Below are positions 43,482 through 51,096 of a DNA stretch of 64,000 nt, piece after piece (positions within the stretch are counted from its first letter, which is position 1; each line of letters starts with the position of its first letter). The DNA is from DATARR01 sp036376245 (GTDB lineage Bacteria; Acidobacteriota; Thermoanaerobaculia; Multivoradales; UBA5704). Location of the stretch: contig DASVAS010000028.1 of NCBI GenBank assembly GCA_036376245.1, positions 62,001 through 126,000 of the forward strand, read 5' to 3'. The translations under genes were made by a program, and so were the position numbers. The notes beneath the pieces were generated by a model. It was not told where the DNA came from, did not search any database, and worked only from the letters and a program-made list of their open reading frames with translations.

Positions 43482-43712
43482 ATGTCAGTCGTGGTCCAAA
43501 TCCAAAACGTACCGGACGAAATCCACCGTAAGCTGAAGGCTCGGGCTGACCTCGCCGGAATGTCGGTCTCTGAGTACGCACTCCGTGAGATCGAGCAGTC
43601 TCTTGAGCGCCCGACACACGAAGAGTTCCTGGAGCGGCTCCGTAGGCGGACAAGTTTCGAGCCCACTGAGTCGATTGCGGACGCCGTGAGATCTGAGCGC
43701 GAAAACCGTTGA
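43482..43712 (+). CDS. FitA/VapB-type ribbon-helix-helix antitoxin
   Basis: 76 residues. VVVQIQNVPDEIHRKLKARADLAGMSVSEYALREIEQ is shown by its ribbon (VVVQIQNVP) and the two helices after it. The tail (EFLERLRRRTSFEP) would bind the toxin. Its stop overlaps the PIN-domain gene start, the standard antitoxin-toxin order. Confidence 0.87.
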   Translation: MSVVVQIQNVPDEIHRKLKARADLAGMSVSEYALREIEQSLERPTHEEFLERLRRRTSFEPTESIADAVRSERENR

Positions 43713-44101
43713 TCGTCCTGGATGCTTCTGCCGCGGTAGAAATCCTCCTGAAGACCTCGGCCAGCGTCCCGATTGTCGAGCGTATCCTAGGCCGGAAAGT
43801 CCCGCTTCACGCGCCGTACCTTATCGATCTCGAGGTCGCACAGATCTTGCGCCGGTTCGTTGCGCGTGAGGGGCTTCCCTCGGAGCGCGCCCGACAGGCT
43901 CTTGAGGATCTCGCACGTCTACCTCTGGATCGGTTCCCTCATCTGTCGCTTCTGCCCAGAATTTGGCAGTTGAGGGAGAACCTGACCGCATACGACGCAT
44001 CGTACGTCGCTCTCGCTGAGACCCTCGATGCCACACTGCTGACCCGTGATGGCCGCATCGCGCGAGCCCCGGGGCATGCGGCTCGGGTTGAGGTTTTCTA
44101 G
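43709..44101 (+). CDS. vapC: PIN-domain toxin (VapC)
   Basis: 130 residues from a TTG that overlaps the antitoxin stop (TTGA). PIN acidic residues are visible: Asp in MIVLDASAAVEILL, Glu in YLIDLEVAQILRRF, Asp in TAYDASYVALAETL and Asp in LLTRDGRIA. It is an RNase toxin paired with the ribbon-helix-helix antitoxin. It is the second of three toxin-antitoxin modules within 12 kb. Confidence 0.9.
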   Translation: MIVLDASAAVEILLKTSASVPIVERILGRKVPLHAPYLIDLEVAQILRRFVAREGLPSERARQALEDLARLPLDRFPHLSLLPRIWQLRENLTAYDASYVALAETLDATLLTRDGRIARAPGHAARVEVF

Positions 44102-44115
44102 GGCAAGCTGGCTAG

Positions 44116-44427
44116 CTAGGCGCTTTCCCGGAGCAGGTTGAGCCCCGGCACCTCCGCCGGGCAGATCTGGATCTGGACTCGACAACCCAGAGCGTCGGCG
44201 ACATCCGCCAGAGTGCGGAGGGTGAGGTTCCGGCCGCCCCCCAGCAGTTGAGAGACGTATCCCTTCGTCTTCCCGAGACGGGCCGCAAGCTCCGTCTGGG
44301 TAATCCCGGAGGTCTCCAAGGCCTTGGCCATGGCCTCGGTCACTTCGAGGATCAACTCCTCCTGGCGGAGACCCCGAGCATCCTCAAGCTCCATTTCTTC
44401 GTAGGTTGTGAGCTCCCTGTCGTCCAT
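44116..44427 (-). CDS. HigA-like XRE-family antitoxin
   Basis: 103 residues. The Cro/C1 helix-turn-helix is seen in GITQTELAARLGKTKGYVSQLL, followed by NLTLRTLADVADALGCRVQI. The start ATG 44427 has GGAGG eight bases upstream; a longer start at 44454 is less likely. It overlaps the toxin gene by 44 bases, and the order is toxin first, as usual for higBA. Confidence 0.87.
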   Translation of the reverse strand: MDDRELTTYEEMELEDARGLRQEELILEVTEAMAKALETSGITQTELAARLGKTKGYVSQLLGGGRNLTLRTLADVADALGCRVQIQICPAEVPGLNLLRESA

Positions 44428-44815
44428 TTTTGGCCTCCAATCTTTCACGCTCATCGTGTTCAGACAGGATACGGACAGCTCTCTCTACATCCGATTCGTT
44501 CAGGTCGTCCTTCTTCTTGCGGAGACCGAGAGCGACCAGAAATCGACCGCCAGGCCGATAGTCCCCGAGGAAGCGCACTTGAAACCTCTTGAACTCCCAC
44601 AGGCCCCGCCCCTGTTTTCCGAGGCTCTTGAAGTGTTCCCGATTCGAGATGTCCCCAATGTCCGCGAGGCGTTTGAACAAGGCGAGCACCTTCTGCCGAT
44701 CCTCACGAGAGAGCTCCTTGAAGAAATCGAGAGCCGGCGTGCGGCCTCGGAAGTCGACCGCCCACTCCACCACAAGTTTCAGGCCCCGTACCGCGACGAC
44801 ACGTTTCGACGCCAT
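44384..44815 (-). CDS. HigB/RelE-type toxin (Gp49-like)
   Basis: 143 residues. The pattern PALDFFKELSREDRQKVLALF, then FKSLGKQGRGLWEFK, FQVRFLGDYRPGGRFLVALG and KKKDDLNESDVERAVRI fits phage-derived Gp49-like/HigB RNases. It acts on mRNA at the ribosome and is neutralised by the XRE protein encoded downstream. The C-terminal basic tail lies over the antitoxin start and may be a read-through of a non-essential end. Confidence 0.85.
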   Translation of the reverse strand: MASKRVVAVRGLKLVVEWAVDFRGRTPALDFFKELSREDRQKVLALFKRLADIGDISNREHFKSLGKQGRGLWEFKRFQVRFLGDYRPGGRFLVALGLRKKKDDLNESDVERAVRILSEHDERERLEAKNGRQGAHNLRRNGA

Positions 44816-44931
44816 TCAGAGTTTACTCCTAGCTAAACACTCTGGTCAAGAGGCAGGGATACAGCCGGTCTCAACACGAGCGTGACTCGCATGGATGGTG
44901 CGAAGATGCTAGGAGTGAGAAGAGAAGGATG

Positions 44932-46305
44932 TCAAGTTCGGGAACGAAGAGTTGTGCTTCCAGGAGATCCCTGCAGCACCGCCTCCGCCACCCCCGTCCC
45001 ATTCCGGATGCAATCCGGCACCGAAACCCCGCCCAGGAAGTTCCCTCCGATCCGCAGGCCCGGCAACGCCGCTTCGATCTCCCGCGCCCGCTCCACGAAG
45101 CGGCCGTGGCCCACCTCGTATTGTGGGATCGCCCGCGGCCAGCGGCGGACGTTCAGGAAGGCGGGCTCTCCCTTCAATCCCAGGGGACCCCGCAACTCCG
45201 AGATCACCGTTTCGGCGATCCGCGTCTCGTCCTGCGCCACGATCTCCGGATCGGTGCGGCCTCCCACGAAGGCGGCCAGGGCGGCGTGGCCTTGCGGAGC
45301 GCGGTCGGGGAAGAGCTCGGAGGGGAAGAGACAGCCGAGGACCTGCAAGCCCTCCTTGCGCGGCGAGAGGAATCCGAAGCCGGCCAGGGGATGGCCGACG
45401 TCCTCGCGCCGCCATCCTGAAGAGACGATCGCCACCGGCGCGTAGGGGATCTCCGCGAAGAGACGGCTCGCTCCGGCCGTGGCGTCCTCCAGCAGGCGGG
45501 CCGCGACGTCGGCCGGCACGGAGAGCACGACCCGTGCGGCCTCGACCGGACCGGCGGCGGTCTCGACGACGTAGCCGCCCTCCGTCCGCCTCACGCTCCG
45601 CGCGGCCACGCCGGTGCGGACGTCCCCGATCTCCCGCGCCAGCCTCCGGGGCAGCTCATCCAGACCTTCGCGGAAGGAGAACATCGCGCCTCCGGGAGCC
45701 GGACCCTTCCGCCGGGCCAGCGCGCCGCGGATCAGACTGCCGTGCTCCGTCTCCAGGCTGTGGATCTTCGGCACCGCCCAGCGCACCGACAGCCTTTCTG
45801 GATCGCCGGCGTAGACGCCCGAGACGAACGGGCCGACCGCGTAGTCCAGGAACGCCTGCCCCAGCCGGCGGCGGACGAACTGCGCGATCGTCTCCTCCGT
45901 GCCCGCGGGCGGGCGGCCGATCCAGGGCTCCCTGAGCAGGCGGAGCTTGGCGCCGGCGGGAAAGAGGGGAGTCTTGAGGAATCCGCCCGGGCCTCCAGGC
46001 AGGGGGACCAGCTCGCCGCCCTTGTAGAGATAGCGCCGCTTGCTCGACGGGTTGGCGACGATCCGTTCCCCTTCCAGCCCGGCCTCGCGGATCAGCCGGC
46101 CGACGCTCTCGTGGTTCTCCAGGACCGTGTTCGGTCCCATCTCGAAGCGCCAGGGCCCGTCGGTCAGCGTCTCCATGGAGCCGCCCACCCGGCCCGCAGC
46201 CTCGAGCACCGCGACTCGCATCCCGCCCCGCTTGAGATGGAAAGCCGTCGTCAGCCCGGAGATCCCCGCGCCGACGACCACCGCGTCCAACCGTCCGTCC
46301 GTCAT
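44932..46305 (-). CDS. protoporphyrinogen oxidase (HemY-type)
   Basis: 457 residues, FAD-dependent. AVVVGAGISGLTTAFHLKRG binds FAD and RVGGSMETL follows; the C-terminal FAD contact is GNFLGGVSVPDCIRNGTGVAE. It oxidises protoporphyrinogen or coproporphyrinogen III near the membrane. HemY-type enzymes of Gram-positives act on coproporphyrinogen, so exact substrate is open; hemN next door suggests the protoporphyrin route. The start MTDGRLD (46305) is chosen over an upstream ATG for length. Confidence 0.9.
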   Translation of the reverse strand: MTDGRLDAVVVGAGISGLTTAFHLKRGGMRVAVLEAAGRVGGSMETLTDGPWRFEMGPNTVLENHESVGRLIREAGLEGERIVANPSSKRRYLYKGGELVPLPGGPGGFLKTPLFPAGAKLRLLREPWIGRPPAGTEETIAQFVRRRLGQAFLDYAVGPFVSGVYAGDPERLSVRWAVPKIHSLETEHGSLIRGALARRKGPAPGGAMFSFREGLDELPRRLAREIGDVRTGVAARSVRRTEGGYVVETAAGPVEAARVVLSVPADVAARLLEDATAGASRLFAEIPYAPVAIVSSGWRREDVGHPLAGFGFLSPRKEGLQVLGCLFPSELFPDRAPQGHAALAAFVGGRTDPEIVAQDETRIAETVISELRGPLGLKGEPAFLNVRRWPRAIPQYEVGHGRFVERAREIEAALPGLRIGGNFLGGVSVPDCIRNGTGVAEAVLQGSPGSTTLRSRT

Positions 46306-46329
46306 AGCGCGAAGCATAGCCTCAGTCTG

Positions 46330-46397
46330 TCTCCCTCCTCTCCCGGTGAGGGAGGGTGGGAGGGGTCGGGAGAGGAGGGCCGGGGAGGTGAGGGCTC
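46330..46397. repeat. second copy of the GC-rich hairpin repeat, at the hemN stop
   Basis: Contains the nested stem CCCTCCTCTCCCG (46333-46345) / CGGGAGAGGAGGG (46367-46379). It runs with GGTGAGGGCTCACA into the hemN stop codon. The right arm of the repeat at 39162-39230 is almost the same sequence and also provides a stop codon, so the two copies share both sequence and position relative to a gene end. Confidence 0.7.
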
Positions 46398-47793
46398 ACA
46401 CCGTCCGCGAGTAGCGCGTCGCCGCGGCCGGCTCGCCGAGGTAGGCGTCGAAGACCATGGCCACGTTCCGCACCAGGAACCGGCCCATGGGCGTGACCTC
46501 GATGGCGTCGGGACCGATCTCCACCAGGCCGTCCGCCGCCATGGGCTCCAGGGCCTTCAGCGCGTCGCCGAAGGTGCGGTCGAAGTCGATCCCGAAGCGG
46601 CGCTCCACCTCCCGCTTGTCCAGGCGGAAGTGGCACATCACGTCCATGATCACCCGCCGCCGCAGCTCGTCGTCCGCCGACATGTCCAGCCCCCGGCAGG
46701 TGGCGAACCGGCCGGCCATCAGGGCGTCCGCGTACTCGGTCATGGTCTTGACGTTCTGCGCGTAGCCGCCCGCCACCTCGCTGATGGACGAGACGCCGAA
46801 GCCGATGAGGTCGGACTCGGCGCAGGTGGAGTAGCCCTGGAAGTTGCGCGTCAGGGTGCCCTCCCGGAGCGCCCGGGCCAGCGGGTCCTCGGGCCGCGCG
46901 AAGTGGTCCATGCCGATGAAGACGTACCCCGCCTCCATCAGGATGTTGGTGGCGTCCTCCAGCATCCGCAGCTTGTATTCGGGCGCGGGCAGGGCCGCGG
47001 GATCGATCGCCCGCTGGTGGCGGAACATCGAGGGGAGATAGGCGAAGTTGAACAGCGCCAGCCGGTCCGGGGCCATGCGCACGATCTCGCGCACCGTGGC
47101 GGCGAAGCTCTCGGGCGTCTGGTTCGGCAGACCGTAGATCAGGTCCATGTTGACGCTCCGGATCCCCCGCCGGCGGATGCCGTCCAGCACGCCCCAGGTC
47201 TCCTCCGGGCTCTGCTCGCGCCGGACCGCCCGCTGCACGTCCGGGTTCAGGTCCTGCACCCCCAGGCTCACCCGGTTCACCCCCGCGGCCGCCAGCGCGT
47301 CGAGCTGCTCCGGCGTGCACTCGCGGGGATCGACCTCGACGCCGATCTCGCAGTCGGGGGCCAGCCGGAAGTTGCGCCGGATCAGGCCCATCAGCTCCGT
47401 CAGGTCCTCCGGCGGCAGGAACGTCGGCGTACCGCCGCCCCAGTGGACCTGCACGACCTCCCGCCGGTCCCCGCCCAGCAGCGCCGACGCCATCTCCATC
47501 TCCCGGGCCAGGAGCGGCAGATAGCGCCGGCCCCAGGTGCGGTCGCGGGAGATCGTCACGTTGCAGCCGCAGAACAGGCAGCGGGTGGTGCAGAACGGGA
47601 CGTGCACGTAGATCGAGAGCGGCCGGTCCCCGCGCTCGCGGCTCCGGTTCAGCAGGGTGGCGTAGTCCGCGGAGCCGAACCCGGCCTCGAACTGCGGCGC
47701 CGTGGGATAGGAGGTGTACCGGGGGCCGGGCCGGTCGTACTTCGCGATCAGGCCGCGGTCGAACTGGATCGGGGACGAGAAGTCGTTCGCCAT
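46396..47793 (-). CDS. hemN: oxygen-independent coproporphyrinogen III dehydrogenase
   Basis: 465 residues, radical SAM enzyme. The 4Fe-4S/SAM cysteines are Cys68, Cys72 and Cys75 with the extra Cys77 typical of HemN (CTTRCLFCGC). GGGTPTFLPPEDL and VNRVSLGVQDLNP are conserved, and the HemN C-terminal domain is present. The N-terminal YDRPGPRYTSYPTA is the HemN hallmark that separates it from HemW. It converts coproporphyrinogen III to protoporphyrinogen IX without oxygen, upstream of the oxidase gene on the same strand. Confidence 0.95.
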   Translation of the reverse strand: MANDFSSPIQFDRGLIAKYDRPGPRYTSYPTAPQFEAGFGSADYATLLNRSRERGDRPLSIYVHVPFCTTRCLFCGCNVTISRDRTWGRRYLPLLAREMEMASALLGGDRREVVQVHWGGGTPTFLPPEDLTELMGLIRRNFRLAPDCEIGVEVDPRECTPEQLDALAAAGVNRVSLGVQDLNPDVQRAVRREQSPEETWGVLDGIRRRGIRSVNMDLIYGLPNQTPESFAATVREIVRMAPDRLALFNFAYLPSMFRHQRAIDPAALPAPEYKLRMLEDATNILMEAGYVFIGMDHFARPEDPLARALREGTLTRNFQGYSTCAESDLIGFGVSSISEVAGGYAQNVKTMTEYADALMAGRFATCRGLDMSADDELRRRVIMDVMCHFRLDKREVERRFGIDFDRTFGDALKALEPMAADGLVEIGPDAIEVTPMGRFLVRNVAMVFDAYLGEPAAATRYSRTV

Positions 47794-47796
47794 GGG

Positions 47797-47834
47797 GGAA
47801 CGGTAGCGCCGGGATTGCCCCGGCGCACCGTTCC
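47797..47834. terminator. stem-loop between micropeptide and hemN
   Basis: GGAACGGT (47797-47804) and ACCGTTCC (47827-47834) close a stem that contains a second pair, GCCGGG / CCCGGC. It lies just after the first Cys-rich micropeptide gene and upstream of hemN on the minus strand. Confidence 0.5.
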
Positions 47835-47874
47835 GAGGGAGAGAACGAAGCTACCCCGAAGGGTGGGCTCTAGA

Positions 47875-48048
47875 TCAATCCGGGATGCACTTGCAGCAAT
47901 CCGGCGGATGCAGCGCCAGGTGGTAGCCCGGAGGACAGTCGATGCACCGGACCGTCGCGCAGATGTTGGCGGCGTCGACGCGCGGTGTGGACAGCGCGCC
48001 CAGGGCCACGACTCCGGCCAGGAAGGCGATCTTGGCGAGTTTCTTCAT
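47875..48048 (-). CDS. secreted Cys-rich micropeptide A (57 aa)
   Basis: Signal peptide MKKLAKIAFLAGVVALGALS, then a short mature part with ICATVRCIDCPPGYHLALHP and the end PDCCKCIPD. Six cysteines in about 30 residues imply disulfides or metal binding. AAAGGAGCC precedes the ATG. It is a paralogue of the next gene, with the same CxTVRCxxCPxG...CCKCIPD frame. Function unknown; no known bacteriocin or metallothionein family is evident. Confidence 0.75.
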   Translation of the reverse strand: MKKLAKIAFLAGVVALGALSTPRVDAANICATVRCIDCPPGYHLALHPPDCCKCIPD

Positions 48049-48066
48049 GAAGGCTCCTTTCCTGCG

Positions 48067-48099
48067 GTGCCGCTCAGGTGCGGCACGGGTCAGAGTATA
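48067..48099 (-). promoter_or_regulatory. promoter -10 and leader hairpin of micropeptide A
   Basis: On the minus strand TATACT (48099-48094) is followed by a hairpin with arms GTGCCGC / GCGGCAC (48086-48080 and 48073-48067), then the ribosome-binding site. Micropeptide B has the same order. Confidence 0.55.
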
Positions 48100-48114
48100 G
48101 GCGAGGGGCCGGGA

Positions 48115-48291
48115 TCAATCCGGGATGCACTTGCAGCAGACCGGCGGCTTGAGGGCCGGGTGCTGGCCTTCCGGACAGGACATACAGCGGACCGTGCTGC
48201 AGTCGATCACGGCCTCGGCACGCGGCGCGGAGGACAGGGCGGTGAGGGCCAGGACCCCCGCCAGGAAAGCCATCTTGGTGAGCTTGCTCAT
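48115..48291 (-). CDS. secreted Cys-rich micropeptide B (58 aa)
   Basis: Signal peptide MSKLTKMAFLAGVLALTALS, then a mature part with DCSTVRCMSCPEGQHPALKP and the end PVCCKCIPD. It differs from micropeptide A in many residues, yet all six cysteines and the CCKCIPD end are kept, so both copies are under selection. AAGGAG lies upstream of the ATG. It has its own promoter and leader hairpin. Confidence 0.75.
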   Translation of the reverse strand: MSKLTKMAFLAGVLALTALSSAPRAEAVIDCSTVRCMSCPEGQHPALKPPVCCKCIPD

Positions 48292-48311
48292 GGAAGTACT
48301 CCTTTACGACC

Positions 48312-48345
48312 GTGCCGCTTCGGTGCGGCACGGCCGGGGATTATA
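48312..48345 (-). promoter_or_regulatory. promoter -10 and leader hairpin of micropeptide B
   Basis: A perfect TATAAT on the minus strand (48345-48340), then the hairpin GTGCCGC / GCGGCAC (48331-48325 and 48318-48312), then the ribosome-binding site. It matches the unit ahead of micropeptide A in order and sequence, so the duplication included regulatory DNA. Confidence 0.6.
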
Positions 48346-48361
48346 GCTGATCTTCTATTTC

Positions 48362-48985
48362 TTACCGGCCCAGCCCGGGAATCTCTTCGAGGTGGGGCAG
48401 GGGAGCGTCGAGGACGTCCGAGAACAGGGTGAGCACGCGGAAGGTGATCCCCCAGATGGAATGCTCGCCGAAGCGGATCGCCGGATAGAGCAGGCGCGCG
48501 CCGCTCCTCTCCCATTCGAGGCTGCTGGAATTGCGCGGGTCCCACAGGTGGGCGAGGGGGATCCAGTACGCCTCGGCCACCTCCTCGTTGGGGGAGAACG
48601 GGAGCGGCTCCTCGCCCACGTAGTAGACGAACGGCGAGAGCACCATCCGCCGGTCGCCGCCGCCCAGGCGCACCAGCACATGGGAGAGGGCGCCGATCCA
48701 GTGCTCCTCCGCCAGCGCGAGGCCGATCTCCTCCAGCGTCTCCCGCTCGGCCGCCGCCCGCGGCCCCACGTCCTCCGGATCGGTGCGCCCGCCGGGCAGG
48801 GCCATGTGGCCGGACCACGGGTCCAGGGGATGCTCGGCGCGCCGGATGGCGCAGAGCGCGAGCTCGCTCCCGCTCCCCGCCAGGATCAAAGCCACGGACG
48901 CCTCGGAGTGGGACGCCTCCCGGGCCACCAGCGTGGGCTGGTGCCGGCCGAGGGCTTCGCGGATCTGTTCGATGGTGAACGGCAT
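48362..48985 (-). CDS. NUDIX hydrolase, CoA pyrophosphatase type (NudL-like)
   Basis: 207 residues. The NuCoA-type region HPLDPWSGHMALPGGRTDPE precedes a Nudix box RAAAERETLEEIGL. LSPFVYYVGE and RVLTLFSDVLD follow. Such enzymes hydrolyse CoA and its thioesters to phosphopantetheine and 3-prime,5-prime-ADP. It is a single gene upstream of the micropeptides on the same strand, separated by their own promoter. Confidence 0.87.
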   Translation of the reverse strand: MPFTIEQIREALGRHQPTLVAREASHSEASVALILAGSGSELALCAIRRAEHPLDPWSGHMALPGGRTDPEDVGPRAAAERETLEEIGLALAEEHWIGALSHVLVRLGGGDRRMVLSPFVYYVGEEPLPFSPNEEVAEAYWIPLAHLWDPRNSSSLEWERSGARLLYPAIRFGEHSIWGITFRVLTLFSDVLDAPLPHLEEIPGLGR

Positions 48986-49063
48986 GGCGGGACGGATGAT
49001 ATCCCGCCCCGCGACCTCACCCTCTCCAGGCGCGTCCTCCGAACCGTGCCTTCAGGCACATCC

Positions 49064-49211
49064 GCGGGTAGCCCCAGGTTTCAACCTGGGGCGGGAGGCG
49101 CGCCGGGCGTCCCGGCCGTCCCGCGTGACCTTCCCGCGCCGACCGTCCCGCGTTGCCATCCCGGAGAGGCCCGGCCTGCGCCGCCCCAGGTTGAAACCGT
49201 GGGGCTACGCG
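49064..49211. repeat. palindromic GTAGCCCCAGGTT element with inner short repeats
   Basis: The left end GTAGCCCCAGGTTTCAACC (from 49068) and right end GGTTGAAACCGTGGGGCTAC (to 49208) are inverted copies about 145 bases apart. The left end is itself a hairpin around GGTTTCAACC. Between them lie four or five 13-14-base units of the form CGTCCCGCGTGAC / CGTCCCGCGTTGC. This GTAGCCCCAGG type of palindrome is dispersed in several GC-rich phyla. It fills the NUDIX-phosphatase gap. Confidence 0.6.
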
Positions 49212-49268
49212 CGATCGTCCCTGAAGGGACGGCTCAAACGGGCACCTCGTTCACGATAAGCTCTCTTC

Positions 49269-51023
49269 ATGAGTCCCAAGACCTGCCTGCGCGGCGCCTG
49301 GATCGCCCTGCTCGCCCTTCTCCCGCTCGCTCCCGCGGCGTCCGCCGCGCCGGCCCAGTCGGGTCCGGTCAAGCTCGTGGTGATCGTCTCCGTGGACGGC
49401 CTTTCCTGGACGCGTCTCACCGGCTACCGCGACTGGTACGAAGCGGGGCTCAAGCGCCTGCTGACCGAGAGCCAGTTGCAGGTCAACACTAATTACGGCC
49501 ACCTCAACACCGAGACCTGCCCCGGCCACGCCTCCCTGGGGACGGGAGCGCCGCCCCGGGTGCACGGCATCACCGCCAACCAGTGGTTCGAGATGAAGCC
49601 CGACGGCTCGGGATTGCGGCGGCTCTATTGCACCAACCAGCCAGGTCCGTCCGGCACCATCGCCGGCCCCGCGAACCTCCGGATCCCCACCTTCGCCGAC
49701 CGTTTCGTGGAGGCGAGCCCCGACTCCCGCGTGGTCGCCTTCTCCGGCAAGGACCGGGGCGCCATCTTCCTCGCCGGCAAGAACCCGAAGCACGTCGTCT
49801 ACTGGTATGACAAACAGACTGGCGGCTACGTCAGCTCCGCCGCCTACGACTCGGAGACCGGCGTGGGAGCCGCCGCCCGCGACATGGTCCGCCGCTTCAA
49901 CCAGCAGTGGACCGGCGCCTACTTCAGGGGCCGCAACGGCACGGTCTGGAGCCCTCTGCCGATGCCCGCCAACGCCGCCAGCCTGCCCCAGCCCGAGCCC
50001 AACATCGGCCGCTTCCAGACGCCGGACATCGGAATCGGTTTCGACCACGATCTCGCGCTCCATCCCGGCGGCTATTTCAACGCGGTCTACAACTCCCCGT
50101 TCCAGGACCAGCTCCTCGCCGACCTCGCCCTGACGGCGCTGGCCGATCCGGACCTGGCCCTGGGCCGGCGCGGCGTCCCCGACGTCCTGGCCCTCTCGTT
50201 CTCGGCCCACGACGTCATCTCCCACAACTACGGCAACGAGTCCGCGGAGACCCTGGACGTCCTGCGCCGCCTCGACCGCGAGCTCGGCCGCATCCTGCTG
50301 TCCCTCGACGCTCTGGCCGCCGCCGAGCCCAGGGGGCAGGTCGTGCTGGCCCTCTCGGCGGACCACGGCTTCACCCCTCTCCCCGAGGTGACGCGGCGCA
50401 AGAGCGGAAAGCGGGTGGGCGGCCGCCTCATGGTCCCTGACAGCGGGGCCGAGTCGCCGTATCCCAACATGCAGGAACGGCTGAATCGCGCCATCGTCGA
50501 GGAGCTCTGCCTGCCGCCCGACGTCCAGGCCATCTTCGGCATCGAAGGCTGGACCGTGGCCTACGACCGCAAGGCCTTCCCGCGGAAGAGGATCGCGGGA
50601 CCCTGCGGCAAGCCCGGCAAGAACGTCACCCCGGCCGACCTCGACCGGGTGTTCCCGAAGCTCGTCCAGCGCCTCTATGGGGAAGAGGTGGAGAAGGTCC
50701 TGCTGATCTCCCAGAGGGCCCAGTGGCCGGCGGGCGACAAGGCGGCGGACTTCGCCCGCAACGACTTCGACGCGCCACGCTCGGGCGACGCCTTCCTGAT
50801 CCCCAAGAACAACGTCCTGATGCACTGGGACCCGGTCCGCGGCTCCGGCCACGGCTCGCACCACGAGTACGACACCCACGTGCCGCTCCTCTTCTGGGGC
50901 GGACCGTTCCAGCCCGGTGAGAACGCCGATCCCGCCGCGCCCTATGACCTCGCGCCCACGCTGGCGGACCTGCTGGGGGTCAAGCTGCCGGACGCCACCG
51001 GCACGTCGCGGCTGAGGCGTTAG
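49269..51023 (+). CDS. secreted PafA-like alkaline phosphatase
   Basis: 584 residues, exported (signal peptide ending AASAAPA). Alkaline-phosphatase-superfamily metal sites are visible: Asp43 in VSVDGLSW, SAHDVISHNYG, and LSADHGFTPLPE. The nucleophile is Thr83 in TETCPGHASLGTG. K161-D-R163 in SGKDRGAIFLAG matches the Lys/Arg pair that gives PafA its monoester specificity. Thus a periplasmic phosphomonoesterase is likely; related diesterases lack that pair. It stands alone after a palindromic element. Confidence 0.88.
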   Translation: MSPKTCLRGAWIALLALLPLAPAASAAPAQSGPVKLVVIVSVDGLSWTRLTGYRDWYEAGLKRLLTESQLQVNTNYGHLNTETCPGHASLGTGAPPRVHGITANQWFEMKPDGSGLRRLYCTNQPGPSGTIAGPANLRIPTFADRFVEASPDSRVVAFSGKDRGAIFLAGKNPKHVVYWYDKQTGGYVSSAAYDSETGVGAAARDMVRRFNQQWTGAYFRGRNGTVWSPLPMPANAASLPQPEPNIGRFQTPDIGIGFDHDLALHPGGYFNAVYNSPFQDQLLADLALTALADPDLALGRRGVPDVLALSFSAHDVISHNYGNESAETLDVLRRLDRELGRILLSLDALAAAEPRGQVVLALSADHGFTPLPEVTRRKSGKRVGGRLMVPDSGAESPYPNMQERLNRAIVEELCLPPDVQAIFGIEGWTVAYDRKAFPRKRIAGPCGKPGKNVTPADLDRVFPKLVQRLYGEEVEKVLLISQRAQWPAGDKAADFARNDFDAPRSGDAFLIPKNNVLMHWDPVRGSGHGSHHEYDTHVPLLFWGGPFQPGENADPAAPYDLAPTLADLLGVKLPDATGTSRLRR

Positions 51024-51096
51024 TGGATCTCACCTTTGGGGGCGGTCCGGCCGGGGCCGCCCTGCTATAATTTCTCCAGCTCGACAGGTTTTCGCC

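Noticed and set aside
45742..48432. Plus-strand frame of 896 codons across hemG and hemN
   Set aside because: Antisense shadow of two clear heme genes and of the micropeptides.
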